NCBI RefSeq assembly: GCF_016458275.1
Contig: NZ_JAEMHM010000015.1
Location: 62,001 to 126,000 of the forward strand
Direction: 5' to 3'
DNA from: Geomesophilobacter sediminis
Lineage (GTDB): Bacteria; Desulfobacterota; Desulfuromonadia; Geobacterales; Geobacteraceae
DNA: 64,000 nt
In this document: positions 41,519-51,400 of the stretch, piece after piece
Layout of the letters: every line of letters starts with the position of its first letter
Position numbering within the stretch: the first letter of the stretch is position 1
The notes under the pieces: generated by a model
What the model was told of the DNA's origin: nothing
The model's database searches: none
The model's input: the letters and a program-made list of their open reading frames with translations, nothing else
Made by a program: the position numbers and the translations under genes

Positions 41519-43578
41519 TCATGAGAGTCGTGAGAAGTCGGCAAGGCGCGCGAAGAGCCGCGCGATGCGGGTCAGCAGGGCGAGACGGTTGTTCTTCACC
41601 TTTTCGTCCTTGGCCATGACCATTACCTGATCGAAGAAACGGTCCACCGCCTCCTTCAGGGTCGCGATTTCGGAAAGCGCGGAGAGGTAATCCCCCTTCT
41701 CCACCAGGGTCCCCACCCGGTCGGCGACCGCGGCGAGGGCCGTGTTGAGCTTCCCTTCCGCCTCTTCCTCGAAGAGCGCCTCGGAGACCGGCTGGTCGAC
41801 CCCCTCCTTGACGATGTTGACCACGCGCTTGAAGGCGACCGCGAGCGGGCCGAAGTCGTCGCGGTTTTTGAACTCGGCCAGCGCCGCGATTTTCTGCGCC
41901 GTTTCGACCAGGTCGTCAAAGGGAAGCTGGGTAACCGCGTCGACCACGTCGGACGGATAGAGATCCCCCAGCAGGTTCACGAAGCGGACCCGGAAGAACT
42001 CGCGGACGTCCTTTTTGACCTCGTCCAGGGGGCGGGTCGCCTTCGCCTTGAGGAGTTCCAGCGCGGCGTCGATGTAGCGGTCCAGGGGGAGGCGGTAGCC
42101 GCGGTCCAGGATGATGTTGATGATCCCGATCGCGGAACGGCGCAGCGCATAGGGGTCGGCGGAGCCGGTCGGGATGAGGCCTACCGAGAAGCAGCCGCAG
42201 ATGGTGTCCATCTTGTCGCCCAGGGAGACAAAGGCGCCGATGTCGGAGGTCGGGAGATTCCCGCCGGCCTGGGTCGGCAGGTAGTGCTCCGCGATCGCGG
42301 CCGCGACCTCGGCATCCTCGCCGCCGTGCAGGGCGTACTCGCGCCCCATGATCCCCTGGACCTCGGGGAACTCGCCGACCATGCCGGTGACGAGGTCCGC
42401 CTTGCACAAGGTGGCGGCACGGGCGACCTTGTCGGCGACCGCGGGGTTGAGGCGGCCGGCGAGCCAGCCGGCGAGCTCGCGGAAGCGCTCCATCTTTTCG
42501 TAGGAGGTGCCGAGCTTCGCCTGGTAGACGACCTTTTTCAGGGCGTCGACGCGGTCGGAAAGCGGTACCTTCTTGTCCTCTTCGAAGAAGAAGCGGGCGT
42601 CGGAGAGGCGGGCGCGGAGCACGCGCTCGTTCCCCTTGACCACCACGGTCGGGTCCTCGGTGAGGGTGTTGTTGATGGTGATGAAGCCGGGAAGAAGCTT
42701 GCCGGCCGCGTCCACCATGGAGAAATAGCGCTGGTGCTCGCGCATCGAGGTGATCAGCACCTCACGCGGCACGGCGAGGAAGTCGGGCGAGAAGGTGCCG
42801 GCGACGGCGCTCGGATACTCGACCAGGAAGCTCACCTGCTCCAAAAGCCCCTCGTCCGGGAGCACGGTCCCGCCGGCGAGCTTGGCGACCCGCTCGATCT
42901 CCGAGGCGATGATCTCCTTGCGGCGGTTGGGATCGGGGATGACGAAATGGCGCTCGCACTCCTCCAGGTAATGGGCGAAGTCGCGCACCGGGAAGGTGGT
43001 GTTGGCCATGAAGCGGTGGCCGCGGGAGACCGAGCCGCTTTCGATGTTGCCGAACTTGAACGGCACCACGACGCCGCCGAAAAGGGAGACGATCCAGTGC
43101 ACCGGACGCGCGAAGCGGACGTCGAGGTCCCCCCAGCGCATCGATTTCTTGAACGGGATGGCGTTGACCAGGCGGGGGAGGATCTCGGCCAGAAGCTCGG
43201 CCGTCTCACGCCCCTTCTCGCTTTTCACCGCGGCGAGGTAATCCCCCTTGTCGGTCGGCACCACCTTGAGGTCGGCGACCGAGACCCCCTGGCCGCGCGC
43301 GAAACCTTCGGCGGCGCGGGTCGGCTTCCCCTCGGCGTCGAAGGCGACGCTTTTGGCCGGTCCCATCGCGGTCAGCTCGGCATCCGGCTGGCGCTCGGCG
43401 ATCCCCTGGACCGCCAGGGCGAGACGGCGCGGGGTACCCAGGGTCACCACTTCGCCGAACTCGATACGTGCCGATTCCAGCTCGCGCCGGATCAGGCTTT
43501 CCAAATCCCCCATCGCCTTGGGGATGAATCCCGCCGGAATCTCCTCACACCCGATCTCGAGAAACAGATCCTTCGCCA

Positions 43579-43579
<1 letters not shown>
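41519..43579 (-). CDS. glyS: Glycyl-tRNA synthetase beta subunit
   Basis: 686 residues, the usual length of the beta subunit. FLEIGCEEIPAGFIPKAM at the N-terminus, TPRRLAL, KSMRWGDLDVRFARPVHWIV, KGNERVLRARLSDARFFFEED and the C-terminal anticodon-binding helices are typical. With GlyQ it forms the bacterial alpha2beta2 enzyme that charges tRNA-Gly. The ATG overlaps the glyQ stop by one base (TGATG) with AAAGGAGGT upstream, so translation is coupled. Confidence 0.97.
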
Positions 43580-44457
<878 letters not shown>

Positions 44458-44942
44458 GCGGCCTCCGTCAAAACAAGATTTCGGGTCACCCGCTACGCCT
44501 GAAAGCGGTGCCCGAAAGGCATACAGTATACACAGAGTAAGGCAAAAAGGTTACAATTTAACGCTCTTTCTGTCAAGAACAAACAGGCGTTACCTCCCTT
44601 CCCGAGACGGGGTTTTGACGGAGTCGCACCCCCTCCGGAAGGGGGAGTGCCGACGTGGCAACGCATATTATTTAAAAATTTTACTTAATGCAAGTTAATT
44701 ATTTTGACACAGTGGCGGGTTTCACGAGGCTCCGCGGGGACCACGGAGCCGGGGGGGATTCGGTTTTCTGATCCACCGCAGCGTCGCATGCCCCCCTCCC
44801 CCTCCGGGCGCGACTGCTCGAAAGGCGGGTGGGGGGAGGTTCTTCGCGGCGCGCCCCCTCACCTCGCCCCGTTCCCGCAGGAGAGGGAGTAGCGGCCGCC
44901 GGGCGTTGAGGAGGTCCGGGGGGAGGGGGTGCCCCTCACGGC
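44458..44942. other. Intergenic region without a supported gene
   Basis: Holds the upstream region of glyQ (an AT-rich part with TATACT near 44527 on the minus strand, and TTGACA near 44573), a hairpin GCACCCCCTCC-ggaa-GGGGGAGTGC near 44626-44650, and a GC-rich stretch up to the end of the GGDEF-EAL gene. No credible coding sequence or RNA gene seen. Confidence 0.5.
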
Positions 44943-47327
44943 TTACTCTGCACGCCCCTTATCGTGTGCCCCCCTTCCCTTCATGAACCTGAGCACCTCT
45001 TCCGGCGGGATCGGCTTGGAGAAGAGGAAGCCCTGCACCTCGTCGCACTCGGTCTTTTTCAGGAACTCGAGCTGTCCCTCGGTCTCCACCCCCTCGGCGA
45101 TGACGCTCAGGTTCAGGCTGCGTCCCATGGAGATGATGGCGGTCGCGATGGCCGCATCCGGTCCGTTCTCGGCAACCCCCTTCACGAACGACTTGTCCAT
45201 CTTGAGGGTGTTCACCGAGAAGCGCTTCAGGTGGGAAAGCGACGAGTAGCCGGTCCCGAAGTCGTCAATGGAGATGTGGATTCCCATCTCGCAGAGCTGA
45301 TCCAAAAGGCGCACGGTGAAGTCGGGGTTCTGCATCACCACGGTCTCGGTGATCTCCAGCTCCAGGTACTGCGGGTCCAGCCCGGTATCGGCCAGGGCGC
45401 GCCGCACCACCTCCAGGAATTCCGCCTGCTGCAGCTGGTATCCGGAAAGGTTCACCGCCACCCGCAGCCGGAAATGCCCCTGGTCCTGCCACCATTTATT
45501 CTGGGCGCACGCCTGGCGCAGCACCCACTCCCCGAGCGGGATGATCAGCCCGGTCTCCTCGGCAAGGGGAATGAAGTCCGACGGCGCGATGATCCCCAGT
45601 TCGGCGTGATCCCAGCGCACCAGCGCCTCCATCGCCGTGATCTCCCCGGTCACGAGGTTTACCTTCGGCTGGTAGTAGAGGAGAAAGTCGCCGTTCTCCA
45701 GGGCACGGCGCATCCCGTTTTCCATCACGAAGCGGCGGTGCGCGTTCTCATCCATGTAGCTGTCGTAACAGCGGAACATGTTGTTCCCCACCCCCTTCGC
45801 CGCGTACATGGCGATGTCCGCCTTTTTCAGGAGGTTGTCCAGGTCGGTGTCGTCGTCGGGGTAGAGGGCGATGCCGACGCTCCCGGTGACGAACAGCTCG
45901 TGGTCTTCGATCTTGTGCGGTTCGATGAGCCGGTGCATCACCTTGGCCGCGAATTTTTCCGCGTCGCCGCGCTCCTTGAGCCCCTCCAAGACGATGATGA
46001 ACTCGTCGCCGCCGACGCGCGCGACGGTGTCGGACTCGCGGCAGCAGGCGCGCAGCCGGTTCGCCACCGAGACCAGGAGCTGGTCCCCCACCGGATGCCC
46101 GAGGGTGTCGTTGATCACCTTGAACCGGTCCAGGTCGAGGAAGAGGAGCGCTGCGCGGCACTTCTCCCGCTTGGCGCGCGACTTCGCGTGCTGCATCCGG
46201 TCCAAAAGCAGGGCGCGGTTGGGGAGGTTGGTGAGGATGTCGTAGTGGGCCAGATGATAGAGCTGCTTCTGGGCCAGGATCCGTTCCGTCACGTCCCGGA
46301 AACTCCCCCAGACCGCCACCGGCTCCCCCGCCTTGCGGCTTAAGGTCAGGTGCCCCTCCAGCGAAACCTCCCTGCCGTCCCGGGTGACGAACATGGTCTC
46401 GAAGAGATCGCTCTCCCCGCCGGCGGCGATGCGCCGGAACTCCTCCATGAACCGGGTCCGGTTGCGCGCCGGGATCAGTTCGAAGAGCTGCTGCCCGGCG
46501 AGTTCTTCCAGCGAGTAGCCCACCAGCCCCTGCACGCTCCGGTTGGCATAGAAGAGTTCACCGTCGGGGTAGGCGCTGTAGATGAGATCGCTCGCCGAGT
46601 CGATGAATTCCTCGAGACGCTCCTCGCTTTCCCGCAAAAGCCGCGTCTCGCGGCGGATCACCGACATGAGGAAGGTGAGGATGACCGCCACGACGGTGTT
46701 GAGCAGGGCCACCCAGAGCCAGATCAGGACCAGGAACAGGATGTCGCGGGTGGTGCCGTCGGCAAAAGGCATGGCGACGTTGGCGAAGACCCCGGCGTAC
46801 TCGGCGGAGAGGAGGCTTCCGTAGACCATCCCCCCGAGCGCCCCCATCGCCCAGACCTCGCGTTCGCGCGGCAGGACGAAGGCCGCCTCGACCGTCACCA
46901 GCAGGTAGACCGGCCAAAACCAGCTCGCCGAGCCGCCGCTGAAATGAACGATGATCGTGACGAAAAGCATGTCCAGCAGGACCTGGAGACGGTCCGCGGC
47001 CGGGATGCGCGAGACGAGCGGGTAGCGGAAGTGGTAGAGGGCGTTGTAGCCGATCACCGCCGCCACGCTCGCGCAGAGAAAGGTGAGCTGGGAGGATGAG
47101 AGGAAGAACCCGAACCGGCTGAAATAGAAGGTCGCCCCGACGAAGACGGCGAAAAGCCCGATCAGTACCAGGAAGATCCAGCGAGCTTTGGCAACCAGCC
47201 GGGCGCGCCCCTGCGGGTGGGCGAACTGCCCCTTGTCGTGAATCGATCCGTCGTCGGAAAACCGGCGGGTAAGAACGTCGAACCAGGCGATCCGTTCTTC
47301 TGGGTTGTCATTATGATGATTTAAAAT
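44943..47327 (-). CDS. Membrane PAS-GGDEF-EAL protein, candidate ATT start
   Basis: A TM region, a PAS domain (about 235-355), GGDEF (VARVGGDEFIIVL with I-site RESD) and EAL (MEALVRW, EITETVVMQN, DDFGTGYSSL). NDTLGHPVGD keeps the diguanylate-cyclase Asp, so this is not a cGAMP-type Hypr enzyme. The first standard start in frame, GTG at 47066, would begin inside a membrane helix. The frame stays open to 47406 and encodes sensible sequence upstream: EERIAWFDVLTRRFSDDGSI, then a helix WIFLVLIGLFAVFVG. No ATG, GTG or TTG occurs there. An ATT at 47327 has GAGG 6 bases upstream and would give 794 residues. A start at ATT, a frameshift near 47311, or a shorter protein all remain possible. Confidence 0.75.
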   Translation of the reverse strand: MLNHHNDNPEERIAWFDVLTRRFSDDGSIHDKGQFAHPQGRARLVAKARWIFLVLIGLFAVFVGATFYFSRFGFFLSSSQLTFLCASVAAVIGYNALYHFRYPLVSRIPAADRLQVLLDMLFVTIIVHFSGGSASWFWPVYLLVTVEAAFVLPREREVWAMGALGGMVYGSLLSAEYAGVFANVAMPFADGTTRDILFLVLIWLWVALLNTVVAVILTFLMSVIRRETRLLRESEERLEEFIDSASDLIYSAYPDGELFYANRSVQGLVGYSLEELAGQQLFELIPARNRTRFMEEFRRIAAGGESDLFETMFVTRDGREVSLEGHLTLSRKAGEPVAVWGSFRDVTERILAQKQLYHLAHYDILTNLPNRALLLDRMQHAKSRAKREKCRAALLFLDLDRFKVINDTLGHPVGDQLLVSVANRLRACCRESDTVARVGGDEFIIVLEGLKERGDAEKFAAKVMHRLIEPHKIEDHELFVTGSVGIALYPDDDTDLDNLLKKADIAMYAAKGVGNNMFRCYDSYMDENAHRRFVMENGMRRALENGDFLLYYQPKVNLVTGEITAMEALVRWDHAELGIIAPSDFIPLAEETGLIIPLGEWVLRQACAQNKWWQDQGHFRLRVAVNLSGYQLQQAEFLEVVRRALADTGLDPQYLELEITETVVMQNPDFTVRLLDQLCEMGIHISIDDFGTGYSSLSHLKRFSVNTLKMDKSFVKGVAENGPDAAIATAIISMGRSLNLSVIAEGVETEGQLEFLKKTECDEVQGFLFSKPIPPEEVLRFMKGRGAHDKGRAE

Positions 47328-47580
47328 GTGTTGCCTCGATGATGGTTGGATTGCATTGCCGGCGGGAAATGCAGGGGTGACTCTCCTTTTCGTATCATCG
47401 GCAAATCAGGCATTTGCTAAAGGGTTAAAATAATTATTCTGCCGTCATGAGCTGTCGGTAAGATCCCCACAAAAGTTCCTGGCCCCTCATCCCCAGCCCC
47501 GATTCTTCAAATTACCTCCTCCCAAAAACGCTCGCCCCATGCTATGATGCTGCGATTATTCGAGAGCGCGCGAGGGCGAC

Positions 47581-49035
47581 ATGGAGACGGCGATACCATC
47601 CTTGGCAGAGCAGGGACGGACAGACAACAACGGGGGAACATCTCGGGCGCACCACGCGCATCGTTTGCGCCGATACTTCCCGCCGCCGAGCCTCCTGGGG
47701 AACCTCGTTTCCGGCGTCCGCTGCGCCCTGTTCCTCCATTCCCAGCCCGAGCGCTTCTCCACCACCCCGGGCGACCTCACCCTGATTGCACTGGTAGACG
47801 TCATCGCCAACCTGGCCAGCTCCCTGGTCCTGGTCGGCGGCGACGGCACCTTCAACTACGCCGCCCTTTCCCAGTTCTTCTTCCACATTCCGCTCATGCT
47901 CCTGTGCGGCTATCTCGCCGGGAAGCTCCACGAGCGCCCCGGGCTGGTGACCGCCATCCCGGTCGCGCTCATCGCCACCAGCATCCCGATCGAATTCACC
48001 TTCGGCATTCTGGAGTGGCTGGGCGCCCACGTGCCGCGCCTGCGCTGGCTGGAAGACCACCTGCGGGCGCCGAACTACTACCGGTTTTTCTGGTGGTGGA
48101 GCGCCGCGTCGCTTCTCTTTTTAGTCCGTCTCGGCTCAGGCACCGCACGCCGCGCCGGCGTTATCGCCGCTTTCCTGTTTTTCCTGGTAGCGCCGCTTTG
48201 GTTCTATCCGCGCAGCGACCTCTGGCTGAGCCCCGCCGAGGACACCGAAAGCGGGGAGCTCAAAGTCAACGAAGCCGTCCTCACCGCGCAGTCCCGGCTC
48301 CTCGACGACGACCTCTCCCAGTTGCTGCACGGCAAACGGGGCGAGCCGAACCTCTACTTCATCGGCTTTGCCGGGGACGCCGCCCAGGACGTCTTCCTCA
48401 AAGAAGTTACCGCCGGGGAGAAACTCTTCGCCGAGCATTTTGCCGGCGCCGGTCGGACCCTCCTTTTGGCCAACAACCCGCAGAGCGCGACCACCATCCC
48501 CTTCGCCACCGCCACCAACCTCGGCCGCGCGTTGAACGGAATCGGCAAGGTGATGGACCGCGACCAGGACGTCCTCTTCCTCTACCTCACCTCGCACGGA
48601 TCGCGCCAGCACGAGCTTGACGTGAGCAACGGGCCGCTCGACCTGGACCAGATCACCCCCGAGTCGATCCGGCGCATGCTGAAGAGCTCCGAGATCCCCT
48701 ACCGGGTGATTGTCGTCTCCGCCTGCTATTCCGGCGGCTTCATCGAGCCCCTGAAGGACGACCGGACCCTCATCATCACCGCCGCCGATCCGACCCACGA
48801 ATCCTTCGGCTGTGGTTTCGGCGAGAAGTACACCTGGTTTGGCGACGCCTTTTTCGGCGCGCTGAGCCAGAACTATTCCATCACCAAGGCCTTCGACCAG
48901 GCCCGCGAGACGATCCGCAAATGGGAGAACGAACAAGGCGAGACCCCGTCCAACCCGCAGATCTGGATCGGCAAGAAGATCGAGAAAAAGCTCGCCCCGA
49001 TCCAGCACCGCCTGGAGAACCAGGCGCAGCAGTAA
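47581..49035 (+). CDS. Membrane-anchored C13 (legumain/GPI8-like) cysteine peptidase
   Basis: 484 residues. The N-terminal half (about 60-215) has around five membrane helices in a Yip1-like block; the C-terminal half (about 235-480) is a caspase-fold C13 domain. The catalytic pair is visible: His in LFLYLTSHGSRQHEL and Cys in IVVSACYSGGF. DPTHESFGCG and WFGDAFFGALSQNYSITKAF are further family marks. The peptidase domain should follow the last helix on one face of the inner membrane; which face is uncertain. GAGGG 5 bases before the ATG. No neighbour suggests a substrate. Confidence 0.85.
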   Translation: METAIPSLAEQGRTDNNGGTSRAHHAHRLRRYFPPPSLLGNLVSGVRCALFLHSQPERFSTTPGDLTLIALVDVIANLASSLVLVGGDGTFNYAALSQFFFHIPLMLLCGYLAGKLHERPGLVTAIPVALIATSIPIEFTFGILEWLGAHVPRLRWLEDHLRAPNYYRFFWWWSAASLLFLVRLGSGTARRAGVIAAFLFFLVAPLWFYPRSDLWLSPAEDTESGELKVNEAVLTAQSRLLDDDLSQLLHGKRGEPNLYFIGFAGDAAQDVFLKEVTAGEKLFAEHFAGAGRTLLLANNPQSATTIPFATATNLGRALNGIGKVMDRDQDVLFLYLTSHGSRQHELDVSNGPLDLDQITPESIRRMLKSSEIPYRVIVVSACYSGGFIEPLKDDRTLIITAADPTHESFGCGFGEKYTWFGDAFFGALSQNYSITKAFDQARETIRKWENEQGETPSNPQIWIGKKIEKKLAPIQHRLENQAQQ

Positions 49036-49100
49036 CCGAGGACATGCCATTGGAGCGGCAATAGGCACTCCCCCACCAGCTGTTCCACAGGAAGAAAAAG

Positions 49101-49132
49101 AAGGCCGGCACCCCGATGAGGATGCCGGCCTT
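49101..49132 (+). terminator. Intrinsic terminator after C13 peptidase gene
   Basis: AAGGCCGGCA-ccccgatgagga-TGCCGGCCTT, 66 nt after the stop codon. The interval to 49267 otherwise contains only a CCTCTCCCTGAGGGAGAGGG repeat. Confidence 0.75.
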
Positions 49133-49267
49133 CGTTATGTACCACGGGCCCCTTAGTGCCCGTCCGGACGGGCCGCCCGCAGGTCGCGTTGAGGGACGAA
49201 ACGCGACATTTCCCACCCACAGGCATTCACCCCGCCCCTCTCCCTGAGGGAGAGGGGGTAAAGGGGC

Positions 49268-50143
49268 TCAGCGGACCGCCACGATGAAGAGTTCCAGGGT
49301 GATCAGGTCGTGGACCTGGTGCATGCCGAGGCGCTCGAAGAGGCGCGTCGAGCCGTAGTTCACGTTCCATTGGGTGCGGTCGATGTCGAAGGCGGCGTGG
49401 GCCTTGACGCTCCCGTCTTCCTGTATTTGGACCTGCGCCGGAAACGTTACCTCCCGGGTGACGTCTCTTATCGTGAGGTCGCCGCTGGCACGCCCCTTCT
49501 CGATGTCCCAGCGGCTGAGGGTGAAGGTAGCCGTCGGGAACCGCTCCACATGGAAGAAGTCCTCGGACTTGAGATGCCGGATCAACAGGTCGTGCCACGC
49601 GGGATCGGTAAGGTCGAAGTTCTCGATGGTGTTCATATCCAGCACCAGGGTACCGCCTGCCGGAACGCCTCCCTCAAACGCGAGGACCCCTTCCCGCACC
49701 GAGATGCGACCCGTGTGCCGGTTGTTGAAGTTGCGCCCAATCCACTCCAGCCGGCTGCGCTCGGTATCGACCCGGTAGCGTCCGTCGGCCGGTTCGGGCC
49801 CAGTGAACGCCTCCGCAGCACCGGTTTCCACCGGCAGCCCCGCCGCACGCCAGGCGGCCAAGCCGCCATCCAGCACGAGCACCTTCTCGTAGCCCGCCTT
49901 CTTCAGCCGTCCCGCTGCGGTCGGCGCGGCCAACGTGGTCCCGGTGGCGTCGTAGACCACCACTTCTGCCTCCGGAGAGACACCGCAGTTGTTGATGTGG
50001 TCCATAAATGCCATCTCGTAGATGCAGGCACTACGGGCACCCGCGAGGTGGCAACAGGCATAGTCTTCCGGCGTCATGACATCGATGACGACCGCCCCTC
50101 TCTCAATGCGCTCCTTTAACTCTCTACACGATATGGTATTCAC
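49268..50143 (-). CDS. Rhodanese-like domain fused to YceI domain
   Basis: 291 residues from a GTG at 50143 preceded by GGAGGAG; an upstream extension lacks support. Residues about 3-105 are rhodanese-like (SCRELKERIERGAVVIDVMT, VLDGGLAAWRAAGLPVE). The active-site loop reads VVYDATGTTLAAP with Asp where the catalytic Cys should be, so sulfur transfer is unlikely. Residues about 120-290 are YceI-like (YRVDTERSRLEWIG, GTLVLDMNTIENFDLTD, ATFTLSRWDIEKG, GDLTIRDVTREVTFP), a lipocalin-like lipid or isoprenoid binder. No signal peptide is seen, unlike typical periplasmic YceI. The 214 bp upstream include short T-rich tandem repeats (TTTTTGGGTCTTTGG). Confidence 0.82.
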   Translation of the reverse strand: MNTISCRELKERIERGAVVIDVMTPEDYACCHLAGARSACIYEMAFMDHINNCGVSPEAEVVVYDATGTTLAAPTAAGRLKKAGYEKVLVLDGGLAAWRAAGLPVETGAAEAFTGPEPADGRYRVDTERSRLEWIGRNFNNRHTGRISVREGVLAFEGGVPAGGTLVLDMNTIENFDLTDPAWHDLLIRHLKSEDFFHVERFPTATFTLSRWDIEKGRASGDLTIRDVTREVTFPAQVQIQEDGSVKAHAAFDIDRTQWNVNYGSTRLFERLGMHQVHDLITLELFIVAVR

Positions 50144-50357
50144 AATCTCCTCCTTCAAGAGCAAGAGATGTTTAGTCTTTCTGCCAGTATATGCTTTTGC
50201 ATGAAAAGCGGCTTGATCAAAAACAGGATCTGAAACACGAAGACGCAAGAAACGCACGGAAGAATACCCTGGGGTCCTTCCTGGCGTCTTTGCGTCTTTG
50301 GTTTTTGGGTCTTTGGTTTTTGGGTCTTTGCGTGTTCGCTTCTATGCGTTGGTGGTT

Positions 50358-51245
50358 TTACTTCCCGATCCAGGCGGCGCCGAAGACGCCGGCGGAATCG
50401 CCGAGGCGGTTTTTCACCACGGGGGTGCGCGGATCGTCGTGGAAGGCGTAGTGCCGCACGCGCTGGAACCCCTCGGTGTAAAGCTCTTCGATGTTGGAAA
50501 GCCCGCCGCCCAACACGACGAGATCGGGATCGAGGATGGAGATCACCCCGCCCAGGCAGCGCCCGAAGTCGTCGAGGAAGGTGTCGAAAGCCGCGCGGCA
50601 GCGCGGCTCGCCTTGCCGCGCCAGTTCGACGATCCGGTCCATGGTGAGGGGTTCGCCGTAACGGGCGGCGAAGGCACGCTCGACGCCGGAGCCGCTGATC
50701 TTGGTTTCGACGCAGCCGCGGTTGCCGCAGTAGCATTCCGCCCCCTGCGGATCGACGGAGAAGTGTCCCCACTCACCGCAGATCCGGTGCGGCCCTTCGC
50801 GCACCACGCCGTCAATGGCTACGCCCCCACCGCAGCCGGTCCCCATGATGACGCCAAAGACCAATCCCTCCCCGGAGCCGGCACCCATGCGACATTCGGC
50901 GAGGGTGAAGCAGTCGGCATCGTTACGCACGCCGACGGGGTGGGCAAGAAGGCGTTCCAGGTCGAATTGCAACGGCTGCCCGATGAGGCAGACCGAGTTG
51001 GCGTTGCGGACCAGGCCGCTCAGGGCGTCGATGGAGCCGGGGATGCCGACGCCGACGGTGTAGCTCCCGGCATGGGAGACCAGGCCGGCGGTTTCGTTTA
51101 CCATCGCCGCTACCTGGTTGAGGATGGCCTGATAGCCGTCCGCCAGCGGGGTGGCGCGGCGCTCGCGGTGGAGCACGGCGTCGTCCGGGCCGAGAAGAAG
51201 GGCTTCGGTTTTGGTGCCGCCTAAATCTATGCCGATTCTATACAT
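50358..51245 (-). CDS. ROK-family sugar kinase
   Basis: 295 residues. ATP-binding IGIDLGGTKTEALLL at the N-terminus, GVGIPGSID, VRNDADCFTLAE with the catalytic Asp, GVIMGTGCGGGVAI, and the zinc motif GEWGH-x8-CYCGNRGCVE. It phosphorylates a hexose or aminosugar such as fructose, glucose or N-acetylglucosamine; which one cannot be told. No linked sugar transporter or regulator, so it probably serves general sugar salvage. Confidence 0.9.
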   Translation of the reverse strand: MYRIGIDLGGTKTEALLLGPDDAVLHRERRATPLADGYQAILNQVAAMVNETAGLVSHAGSYTVGVGIPGSIDALSGLVRNANSVCLIGQPLQFDLERLLAHPVGVRNDADCFTLAECRMGAGSGEGLVFGVIMGTGCGGGVAIDGVVREGPHRICGEWGHFSVDPQGAECYCGNRGCVETKISGSGVERAFAARYGEPLTMDRIVELARQGEPRCRAAFDTFLDDFGRCLGGVISILDPDLVVLGGGLSNIEELYTEGFQRVRHYAFHDDPRTPVVKNRLGDSAGVFGAAWIGK

Positions 51246-51370
51246 GTCTGACCCCCCATCCTCGCCCAGTCTGTTGCCCCCGCTCGCCAGTATTCATTCT
51301 GAGGTAAGCGTCAGTCTCGCTCAATGTTCCCTTTACCTGAGGGACGGGCAACATCGATCTTAAGGGTATT

Positions 51371-51400
51371 TGAATCGCGACAGGAATGTCGCCCCTACAA
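51371..51400. repeat. Companion CGACAGGAATGTCG palindromic repeat
   Basis: ATCGCGACAGGAATGTCGCC then CCTACAAG, related to 12348-12372 and 12872-12901. It overlaps the last codons of the aminotransferase gene, so that C-terminus may derive from the repeat. Confidence 0.5.

Noticed and set aside
44458-44700. T-box leader before glyQ
   Set aside because: No T-box motif or specifier-loop structure could be recognised.
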